This document shows positions 51,401 to 60,661 of a DNA stretch of 64,000 nucleotides, piece after piece. Numbering within the stretch: position 1 is the stretch's first letter; each line of letters starts with the position of its first letter. Origin of the DNA: Paragonimus westermani (taxonomy: Eukaryota; Platyhelminthes; Trematoda; Plagiorchiida; Troglotrematidae); assembly GCA_008508345.1 (NCBI GenBank), contig QNGE01000863.1:150966-214965 (forward strand), given 5' to 3'. The translations under genes and the position numbers were made by a program. Below the pieces are notes generated by a model that was not told the DNA's origin, ran no database searches, and saw only the letters and a list, made by a program, of their open reading frames with translations.

Positions 51401-53507
51401 GAAAACACTAAAAAAGAATTTGCCACAATGCAAACTGCACAAGGAATACCGGGATAGGTGTGAGGTCGAACAAATGAAACCACCGATAGCCGAGTGGAAC
51501 GCCAACACTCTATCCACCGTTCTATCCCGGTTTCTGTAAAAGCTTGAGTGTGCTCACTGTTAACTCTATGCCATTTTTTTCACTGGCATAATAATTCCCA
51601 AGTTGCCTGTTTTTGAAAATCACTAATTGTTTTCTGCCAGTTGCGAGCAGTTACTTTCCGTGCCCACGATTCACTTTGTTACAAATTGTATGTTTGCGAA
51701 CTGTTGTTTTGTTACGTCAGTAACACGTTGGATCCAGGTAAACCTGTAATACTTTGTCCTCTTCTCCCTGTGGATCATAACACACATTACAAGTCTTTTG
51801 TTTATTCATCCCATAGGATAAACAAATTACTACTCATTCTATAACGACAGTTGCAAAAACGTACAATACGTATACGGTCTTCTCTCTGACACCAAACCCC
51901 ACCGAATTAAAACGGTATTGTATGAGCGTTTATTCTTTTGGGAATGTCATTAGATTTGAACTCCATAAACCATGCATACGACGTATAAGTGACTTGCACG
52001 AATCCGTGTGATAGGTTCTCTGGTTTGTCAGTTTGAAAATTCCTCGTATCTCCTACTCAGTAAGTTCGCATAATTGATCATATTCATGAAGATATTAATT
52101 ATAGATAGCAAAATAGTTATTCTGAGGGAGGTTTCCTGAAAACGGCAAAGTGCTTGGTCTCCGGGTCGGTTTTATAAAGCATGCTTAGCCCGAACATGTT
52201 TACTGTAAATTTGGATCTGTATCAAAAGCAAAACCTTGATTAGTACAGGATTTCATATGACGTAAATAAAGTGTATTGTTTTTGGTTGCCAACTACAAGA
52301 AATCAAAATCCACTGTTTACGTTTTTTGAATACGCTGAATATTTTTAAATGAATTCATTGCTCACGTTTAAACCACACATCAGATTGTTACCGCGTGCAC
52401 ATCTCGTCAAGCCGGATTTAATTACTTGGATCGCTTTGTGACAAGTCTGAACTGCAATCACAGGGAGAGACCTAAATTATCTCATTATCCGTTTGTATTT
52501 GCCAAACCAGAAGTAGAAGAACTGTGTTGCAGCTTTTGCATGGTCAACATATGCATCAATTTGTTTCAGTGAACTCCGTTTTACTCGTTATATGGATTTT
52601 GACCACTTGCCGTAACTGACTGATCCAGTATGTGCCATAAACAAATTAACTTACATTGCCCCTACCATTTCATTTGATTTGAAGAAATTGTTACTCTACT
52701 GGGCGTAGAAGGATGCTAGTGCACTGAAGTTATCGATGTCGTACCGGTGGGTTACTTCTGACATTAAGTTGTAATCAATCATCTTTGCTCCTAGCTCTGA
52801 ATACACCTAGACTCAACAGATTGCTTTCGGTTTCAGTCTCGTAAGACAAACATTGATGTGGGCCACTTGTGTGGAATGGTTGAAAGACAAGTCAGAGTGT
52901 AGTCTAACTGATATCCTTCATACCCATTTCGCAATAAGAAACACCTTGCAAAGGGACCGATCGTGAAATTCAAATACGTTCTTCCACAAGTAAACGTTGC
53001 TAACCTCCAAGTGTACCGTGACATCCGAACGTTCTTGACACACCGCCAGTGCTAACGATTCCCGAATTTTTCGTGTTGTAGAATGAGGACAGATGGGGCT
53101 TCTTATGATTCAAAGAACTGCGGGTGCAGATTAATCTGACCACCGCGCAGCGCAATGCTGCGGACCGTTAATTTCAGCAGTCATCTCTCAAATAAAAGAC
53201 AAATGACTACTTCCCGTGCAAAGTAGTTTATTAATCGACCAACACTCCTAGTCATTAAGTAATGGAAACTGAACCGGCTTATCATGTTCAACAACGACCA
53301 CCCGATTTTCCGTAATGTGTAATTCACTTGTTACCCGGTAGAAACTAGGCTGTATTACCCACGTTTACATTAACCAACTTCCTTAGTATGACCTTTAATT
53401 GAAGTAAGCAGGACGCTTTCCAAAATACATTTGATCATTCCCGGTATCCGCTGAGCTAACTCTCCCGACAACTAATTGAGTGGTGAGGGATTTTAGTTCT
53501 CATATAA
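45431..53507. other. Mostly gene-free stretch
   Basis: No gene supported. Longer frames at 45711-46064, 46626-47030 and the Cys-rich minus frame 49276-49620 (ATG, 114 codons) have no recognised domain. A tRNA-like head lies at 51.5 kb. Confidence 0.4.
51487..51528 (+). other. tRNA-like promoter pair (possible SINE head)
   Basis: tagccgagtgg (51487-51497) is an exact match to the Pol III A-box consensus, followed 21 bases later by gttctatccc (51519-51528), a damaged B box. The arms do not fold as a tRNA by eye, so it is more likely a SINE head or chance. Confidence 0.3.
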
Positions 53508-53725
53508 ACTGGGCATTGCCCACAAATGGTCGCAGTTGTCGCATTCCCATATATTTTACAGTCAGCCGCCTCCGAAAAGAATCACTAGACTCGAGCTGCG
53601 CTCTCATTGGGGCTCGTCAGCAATGCATAGCCTTGCCACGGCCGGAACGAGAACTCCGGGCACGACATCATGAGGCAAGCGTGTTGAACGCTGCGTCATT
53701 GACCACATATTAAACACAATTGAAT
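53508..53725 (-). mobile_element. SINE-A copy with tRNA-like part, degraded
   Basis: Plus-strand text follows the 60371 copy from its left arm (cccacaaatggtcgcagttgtcgcattc) through aatcactagactcgag, gctcgtcagcaatgcatagccttgccacggccgg, a damaged B box and atcatgaggcaagcgtgttgaacgctgcg. The right arm is not visible. The promoter reads on the minus strand. Confidence 0.75.
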
Positions 53726-53936
53726 CTTCACGGGTGAACGCTCAACAACTTCCGTTTGTGAGTAACCATCAGGGTGCGCGATCATTTCGGGAGGACACAT
53801 TAACTCTCCTGTTAGCTCCAATCGATAACCCTTCGACTAGGATTTCCGTCCAAGGTGAAATCACAGAAATCATCAATTTGTTGAGCAAAATTTTGATTAC
53901 TGGTGAGTTGTGGTCGACTAGTTTTTCGTGTGAATT

Positions 53937-54066
53937 AAACATCGCCCACAAATGATGACAACAGTCGCATCCTCAGAGACTTTTCTGGTGGTGAGTTTAA
54001 TGCTTTTTTCGAAGGGGATTGACTATAAAGTTTATGAGAATGCGACGGCTGCGATAAATTTTGAGC
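53937..54066 (+). mobile_element. SINE-A short fold-back copy, degraded
   Basis: Left arm 53937-53992 (cccacaaatgatgacaacagtcgcatc...cttttctgg) and right arm about 54018-54066 (gactataaagtttatgagaatgcgacggctgcgata) are both SINE-A tail in opposite directions, with a tttttcgaagggg loop matching the cttttcgaaagagg block. Same layout as the 2591 copy. Confidence 0.6.
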
Positions 54067-57000
54067 ACTGTTCCGTTGATGCGCGTTTCCAACTAGGTTG
54101 AATAAATCAAATTTTTGCGCGTTTTAGGCTATAGTTTTGTTTATTTGCGTTAAGCAATGAAATGTATGGTATCTAATCAGGTAACTACAGTCTATCATTA
54201 ACCAGTTACAACAAAAGAAGGGTACACATTTGATGACCGAGCAGAGTGTGGTGTGGCTCAGCCTCTCGTGTGTGTTGAATTGACGCATTGCTGAAGCGGA
54301 GACAACATGAGACGCGGAGATGAAAGTTGTGGAAGTGCGACGTTAGTTCTTTCGTGTGTGTGCATCATATGCTTGTCGGCTCACTCATAGGAATCATCAG
54401 GGACTACATTTGTGGGCCAATGCTATCCACACTGTCGAAAGCAGATGAGTCGATGTTCGCCGGGTGGGTGAAGGTGAGCAACGTTCAGCGGAACCTGGGC
54501 GTATAGACTGGATCGAGGCTGTCGGATCACGCGCTAGCCGTTGGGGAGCGTCGTGTGCGTCTGACTTTTAGAGTCAGCAGGATGATGCGTGCGTGGTGAG
54601 GCAGTTGAGGTTCAAGGTCCGCTGACTACATGTGGAGTGAATGGAGGGGTAGGATTTTGATTTTGAGCCCTCATGCCGGTTTCCAACTAGCCGGCATCCG
54701 TTGGTCGTTCAGAAAAATGTAACCAGTTAGTCTGTACACACAAGCATCTGCCTAGTTCAGTTGGAGTATTTTCTAGCTTACTTGCCGAGTAGGTCGCTCT
54801 TAAGCCCTAAGATCGTATTGAGAGTTCTGTTCCATATTCTCCACTTTGTCTTAACTCAGCGATTTCAGGAACAAAACCAGGCACATGACTTCACCTGTTG
54901 TGTTTACACAGTAGATTGAGTGTATAGGATTTTAACTTTTCCGGGCTTGCTTGCTTAAACCAGTGTTTCCTTGAATACGTTCCTCATTCCTGTAGGAGAT
55001 AAATTGTGTCACTCACACAGTCCTTAAAGTGAACATAATGAAAATAAGCTTCGGTAATGCTTATATTTGTATTTGGGAATTATGATTTCCTACTGAGCTG
55101 GCTAACAAAATCAGGCATTCAAAATTCATCTAGGATTGCCTCAGACACACCAAGTTAGTTAAATTGGTTTTTAACCTGAACGGTAGCCAGTAGCACAAAA
55201 GCTTATTGGTCTCAGCCGTACGCTATGTATTGTTTATACAAATCACGATTGCAAGGCTATAGGACAATTTACTTGCTGACAACTCGTTGGTACGAGCTGT
55301 TTCTCGGAACCCAGCTATTTATCAGTAGACAAACAATGTTGTCAAACATTTGTGCAGTCAAGTGCTGGGTCTGGTCAGCGTATTCAGTGCTATAATAACT
55401 AACTCCTCTTAACCATTCATTGATACTAATCAGTATTTTAACGATGGTGCACGATACCATCATTCCAACTGTTCATGTGTGACTTTTACGCGAAACTACT
55501 TGTACGAAAGCATGGACGTTTATATGCATATATGTCTGTAAGTGTGTGTAACTGTGGACATCCTTTGTGTCAACATGATTATCCAACACGGGTTCACCGG
55601 AATTGATAAACCTGTATCTTGCAAACTGTCTACTACAAACTCACAGACGGTGGCTGAGTTTGACTGGAAAAACAAAACTACAGTCAAAACTGGACTCGTC
55701 CATTTTCTTTTCAATAATGACAATTCAGTAGAGGAGTTGGCCTCGAGAGTTCTATAGCCTCCTAATCCATATTTCGTTTCAAAATAGGATGTACCCCTAA
55801 ACTTCATCCATTTGTTTTGCACGCATCTTCACTCACAAAGCTTTCATTGTTTCCTTTCTCCCGTATTATTTCCGGGCCACATGTAACAGTGACCTGTCTA
55901 ATACAGAAGTTCAGTGGTTATCCTCGCAATAGTTCCTTTGTGTTTCAATGTTTTGCTACATTGGAGACTTGTGATTTGCCAGCTGCGTTCTCACTGAACC
56001 AAAGGACAACAATGTCTACCGGTTGAAAGCTAATTTACTCTGGGTGAAAATATGTTACTCAATAAGACCAAAAGTGTGAAAATTCTTACAGAGGTACGGT
56101 ATCTTCCACAGCGAAAAGTAAACCTGCGGCAGGACATTTGCTTCATTTGTCACTTCGGCTGTTGTCCTATTGCAGAATCACAACGTTAAGATGTTAGCTT
56201 TTTGCGAATCCTTACTAACCATCTGCTCTGTGTTTGCAGAAGGCGTTGATACAACCTGTCTGTCCCGCAGGAGTAACGCCGTTTACAGCACCCTGATGTG
56301 TATGCAGATGACGTACGCTCAGTTCTTATAATGTCGTCATGCATTAGCCTCAGAAATTTGAATGTTTTAGGCAGTCGACTGATAAGAATAAACTAAACAA
56401 CCGCATTTTCCGTAATATACCATCCTGTCGACTTGAAGTATCCGCACAAAACGAACTTAATATCTGAAATTTAAAAGAGCATGTGATAACGAATTTGAGA
56501 AAAACGCGCTCCGATTTTCAGATCCGCATACGAGAACATTTTTAACGTTTTTATTTAGGGTTCACATTAAATCCGATTAGACTGTGCAAACGATTACCGT
56601 CCTAACATTTTTCTGAGACCAGATTTTTTTAAATGAATAAATTTACTTCATTGTTAAACCGCTCAAAGTTGCACACCTGAGAGTGCTGAATTGTACTATT
56701 AGTATACTCAAATCTACGGTGTTACTTTATGCGTGCTAGGATTTTCCGGCATCAACACGACAGATTAGACAAAAATGCAGAGAGAATGTATGCACGGATG
56801 TATTTATGCAAATCAAATATACACGATTAGTACGAACAATTATGGGTTATTGAAGTTGAACATTTGATCGAAACTGTAAGCATTCAGTAACGTTTTCGTG
56901 ATTTTCTTTCACGCCTTGCACATTTTGGTTAAAGAGGAAACATAACACAATCCAATCGGTTTAGGAAGAAATGGTATCTCTCATTATGCAATCGGAGGAT

Positions 57001-57128
57001 ATGCTTAATATGGTATTTTCCTCTCACAATCAGGGTAGCGTTTTATGTCAAGAACTCTATACCTTTATGGAACTCTATCGAAAGGCGAAAATAACGACGG
57101 TTTTTCATAAGACTGGATATTTTGACAT
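54067..57128. other. Gene-free stretch downstream of the GPCR
   Basis: About 54230-54680 is more GC-rich than its surroundings but shows no gene, RNA or repeat I can name. The rest includes the 3' flank of the receptor gene. Confidence 0.4.
56550..56555 (-). terminator. Possible polyadenylation signal of the receptor gene
   Basis: AATAAA on the minus strand about 575 bases past the receptor stop codon. It is the nearest canonical signal I found; chance occurrence is possible. Confidence 0.3.
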
Positions 57129-58460
57129 CTACTGCTCTACTCTATTAACGTTTCCATCGTAGACGTGATCGGTAAGAGTCAACTCTTGCACAGGTATAAC
57201 GGTATTGCTTGACTTCTGCTGGTCAGCAGTTTTCTGTAGTAAATTGTCACAATCTTGAATGGTGTTTCTGTTGTTGATGATAGTGACCAGTTTGGTAGGA
57301 ATAGTTCCGACAGGTTGTCGACGTCCATGAAGCAAATCGATAAATGCCTTTCGAAAATTTATGGACAAGAAAGCGTAAAAGATTGGATTGACGCAAGAAT
57401 TCCCGTAAGCCAAACAGTTACACACAATTTGTATTACACGAAACAAAGTTGTGTTCGGATCCTCGGAATAGTATTGGAACAAGAACACCACATGTAGGGG
57501 TAGCCATGAAAGTCCAAATATAATGACTACTGTGATGACCAGTGTAGTTACACGTTTCTGGGATCGTCTGGATTCGGCCGACTGCTTCAGTTGCACAATT
57601 TTTCGACATCGAAGACGATAGATTAGACAAATATACAGTGCACAAATGATTACAAGCGGAATAAGATATCCGAAAAGGAAGAACAGAGTGAAGAACACTT
57701 TGCCGAATTCCTTGTTGTCGGTGACAAGATTACTATTCTCAACTTCAACAACCAGATACTTATAGGTACAGTAGTTGGTTACACATGAACTGTTTGATCC
57801 CTCGGCGGAGCCCTGTACAACTCGTGACAACATGAATAATGGCAAGTTGGCTAGCAATAGAACTATCCATACACACAGAACGGCCTTGACGGAATTGCTT
57901 TGTGTGCGGATGTGAACACACTGGATCGGATACACAACAGCAAGAAACCGATCCAAACTCATCAGAAGTAAAGTATATACACTACAATAGACAGATACAA
58001 AGGAACAATAGTAGAACATGTGACAAAGTATGTCTCCTAATGGCCAACCTCCAACAAAGTAAACAATTGTTGTCGATGGAATGCAGAGAACAATAAATGC
58101 AAGGTCAGCGATTGCTAATGCGAAAATCAATATGTTAGTCGTGTTGCGCATCTGTGCATTCGCTAACACAACAACAATAACAAGCAAGTTGCCAACGAGA
58201 CCAACAATGAAGATCACGCTAAATAAAACCGGTGTCACATATCTGGCGAAAATGGTCAAATGGTTAAGTTCTTCTGCACTGCTCAAGCTCTGGATACAGT
58301 TAGTCGCATTGATGGGACCTCCAGATTTTAGACCAATTTCCATGTGATTTTCTGATAACAATGAAACTTCTGGGAGGTCACTTGAGTCTGCATAATTTGA
58401 ACTACTAGACAGATAGAGGAAAATGATACAAATGCATTTCCAGGTAGACGGTAGCAACAT
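57129..58460 (-). CDS. Neuropeptide GPCR, allatostatin-A/galanin receptor-like
   Basis: A 443-aa class A GPCR of the plasma membrane, expected to bind a neuropeptide and signal through a G protein. From the ATG at 58460: a signal-peptide-like start (MLLPSTWKCICIIFLYL), N-glycosylation site N51, TM1 with GNLLV (about 90-94), TM2 with LAIADLAF (D119), TM3 starting at C146 and ending in DRF (170-172) then LAVVYP, TM4 with W198, an extracellular loop 2 with C226 and C231 (one likely bridges C146) and N223, TM5 with P268, TM6 with FGLSWLPLHV (W319, P321), TM7 with NPIFY (358-362) and helix 8 FRKAF (369-373). DRFLAVV is typical of allatostatin-A receptors, and SWLP plus CLAYGNSCVNPIFYAFLS is typical of galanin/allatostatin-A receptors. 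The coding sequence is one exon; the C-terminal tail of about 70 residues lacks the usual palmitoylation Cys. The ligand is inferred only from family likeness; another invertebrate peptide receptor of this group is the main alternative. Confidence 0.93.
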   Translation of the reverse strand: MLLPSTWKCICIIFLYLSSSSNYADSSDLPEVSLLSENHMEIGLKSGGPINATNCIQSLSSAEELNHLTIFARYVTPVLFSVIFIVGLVGNLLVIVVVLANAQMRNTTNILIFALAIADLAFIVLCIPSTTIVYFVGGWPLGDILCHMFYYCSFVSVYCSVYTLLLMSLDRFLAVVYPIQCVHIRTQSNSVKAVLCVWIVLLLANLPLFMLSRVVQGSAEGSNSSCVTNYCTYKYLVVEVENSNLVTDNKEFGKVFFTLFFLFGYLIPLVIICALYICLIYRLRCRKIVQLKQSAESRRSQKRVTTLVITVVIIFGLSWLPLHVVFLFQYYSEDPNTTLFRVIQIVCNCLAYGNSCVNPIFYAFLSINFRKAFIDLLHGRRQPVGTIPTKLVTIINNRNTIQDCDNLLQKTADQQKSSNTVIPVQELTLTDHVYDGNVNRVEQ

Positions 58461-58509
58461 TTTTGTCAAATCTGAAGAATTCGTTGAATTCGGAATTTTA
58501 TCGTTCTTT

Positions 58510-58512
58510 CTG
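58510..58512 (-). promoter_or_regulatory. 3' splice site in the 5' UTR of the receptor gene
   Basis: On the minus strand a pyrimidine-rich stretch, actattttcatttcag, ends at 58510 and the next base starts aaagaacg; the ATG lies 49 bases on in a good context (A at -3). The frame stays open upstream only by reading through this site to a TTG at 58544. Trematodes use both cis-spliced 5' UTR introns and spliced-leader trans-splicing, and the sequence cannot tell which applies. Confidence 0.7.
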
Positions 58513-60357
58513 AAATGAAAATAGTTGTGATAACTTCGTGCCAAAATTTCAGGCAGTTATACACAAAAAAACTACTATTAGAAGGTTTGATTTTTACTAC
58601 CGAATTGCATTGTCTGCATCTGATTGTAGAATATAGCCTAGGTAATACATATCAAAGCGAATTTATGTGTAACGTTTTAAGGATACTGGTGTCAGTTACT
58701 TACTAACATCATAATTGTAGCTCATAGAAAGGTAGTCAGATACCGCGAACAGTAGTCAAAACACAGTTAAGTAATTTCAACGTTTTCTGTTAATTCAATC
58801 TAACTGTGCAGCTGTACGCTAGAGTTCTCACACAGAATTTAACGGACTGGTTACTGTCCGGTCATTCAGGATGGTTGGATCACCGAAACGTTCCTCATAG
58901 AACGGTATTCAACTAACCTTTCAGATGTGTTGTTTAGATCGTGCTCGCCGTGAAAAAATTGCTACTATCATCATAACGGACATCTGCAAGTGGACAGGGG
59001 TTCAACCCGTTATGGCGTAAGAAATTAGAGACGAAAAACTCAGTTCTCTTGCTTCCCTGTGAAAGAGACTGAGGGGGGGAAATGTTTGTATGCAAAACAG
59101 CGATCATCTGTAGGTGGCAACAGATCTACGTAAGGGTTAGCTATGTTTGCACTGTCAAACTGGCTTGCCCTATGTATTTACCGTTTAAAAGTCTTCCTTG
59201 CACGATTCTCTTCTTGCACTTCAACGTCAGGTGGAAAAAACCTCTCTCGGTCCCACGAATAATCCAAAGAAATGCACCACTTCAGAAGACCAACCCCGAA
59301 CCGTGATCCTACATTACAAATACGGTTGTAATCTAGCATGATCCTATCTGAACAGACAATAGCTGTCGACAACTCATTTCGCCCCCATGATATCTGCTGC
59401 CCATTATATGCGTGACAGCTGACCTGATTTGTTTGCAGACATCCGTTCTTGTTGATTGTTGTCGGTGTCATCAATTTATCGTTTTCATGTCAGGAAAGGT
59501 CATACTACAGGGCAGATGGGTAGTAAATTGCGAAATCGCTTTAACACCATCCTGTCAAGTAACCTTCAGCGTACAGATTGCGGCACGATTCATAAAAGTC
59601 ATCCTTCAAAGTGGGCAGAGAAATTTTGCCATACCGTCGACGCCGGTTCTCGCAATCTGTATGCTGATCCAACTGAATGATACAGTTTGGCACGCACGTA
59701 CATCAAATAAAATGTTCATCCACGTCCCCACAGCTCTTGACCTGTTTTTAGTGAACTGCATGTACCGATGCTCCACCAATATGGAGTGCACCTGCGGCGG
59801 CTATCTGCATGAAGCTAGTGGCGTCAGTTAGCAAATATAATGTCTTACAGAAATCAGATTACGTATTGCTAGTGACAGCTTTGATGGACGAAACAAACAT
59901 GTGCTGTGTTAGTAGCCATCATTCAAGATACATTAGGTTTTAGCGCCCCACACAGACAGTTGACGAAGCGAAATTTGGACCTGGTTCCCTTGTTCGTGTG
60001 AGTGGATGAGGTCACCAAGAAGAACATTAAATAGCCCAGTTGGCCGAAGGTTCAAGCAGCTCTTTTGCAGCAGCTTGCTAAACGCTGTACCACCCATTTT
60101 TATATTGACATGAATGTTAGTGGTTGAGAGGAGACTCAACAACATATGCTCGTGATTTTAGTTGTCAGGCTTAATACTCCAAATGACTAGCTCATCACGT
60201 GATGTGTGCCATTGAGCACAAGTCCCCAAAACGCATAACATTTCGAAATATAAAAGACGGGTATGATACACAACCCATGAATGAATAAGGCAAAGACTAT
60301 CAGCGGAAGTTTTTCCAATTAAAAACGCTGCAAGGTACAACTCATATGGGTGGTTTA
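58513..60357. other. Upstream flank of the receptor gene
   Basis: Probably 5' intron or promoter region of the GPCR. The 139-codon frame at 59412-59831 opens with GTG and shows no domain. No promoter element I could defend. Confidence 0.4.
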
Positions 60358-60370
60358 CAAAAATTTAATT

Positions 60371-60648
60371 TTCAAGTTGACCATCACTCACATTTGATCG
60401 CAGTGTTCGCATTCAGATAGACTTTCCAGCCAGCCTCTTTCGAAAAGAAGCACTAGACTCGAGTTTCGCTCTCATTAGAGCTCGTCAGTAGTGCATATCC
60501 TTGCCACGGCCGGGATTTGAACTCCGGCCATTCCAATCATGAGGCAACCATGTTAACCACTGCGCCATTGACCTCACATTAGGCGAACACTGCGATCAAA
60601 TGTGAGTGATGGTCAACTTGAAAATAAACCAAATCCCCGACTACTCAT
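60371..60648 (-). mobile_element. SINE-A, most complete copy, with 13-bp target-site duplication and 40-bp perfect inverted repeats
   Basis: A 278-bp insertion flanked by caaaaatttaatt at 60358-60370 and 60649-60661. Inverted repeats 60371-60410 and 60583-60622 are perfect over 40 bases; the second is followed by 26 more bases ending gactactcat. On the minus strand a Pol III promoter is readable: A-box region tggcgcagtggttaacatgg (60567-60548) and B box gagttcaaatccc (60524-60512). Read that way, the element has about 80 bases of leader before the A box, unusual because Pol III normally starts just upstream of it, and this leader contains the inverse of the element's own tail. Target-site duplication and tRNA-like part point to a SINE; the inverted repeats would otherwise suggest a MITE. 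Confidence 0.88.
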
Positions 60649-60661
60649 CAAAAATTTAATT

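Noticed and set aside
58461..58544. First 28 codons of the longest receptor frame as part of the protein
   Set aside because: The frame opens with TTG, and a strong acceptor lies within it; the ATG at 58460 starts a better N-terminus.
59412..59831. 139-codon plus frame as a gene
   Set aside because: Opens with GTG, overlaps open frames on both strands and matches nothing I know.
60371..60648. A cut-and-paste MITE
   Set aside because: Target-site duplications of 12 and 13 bp differ in length and sequence, one end extends 26 bases past the inverted repeat, and a Pol III promoter is present.
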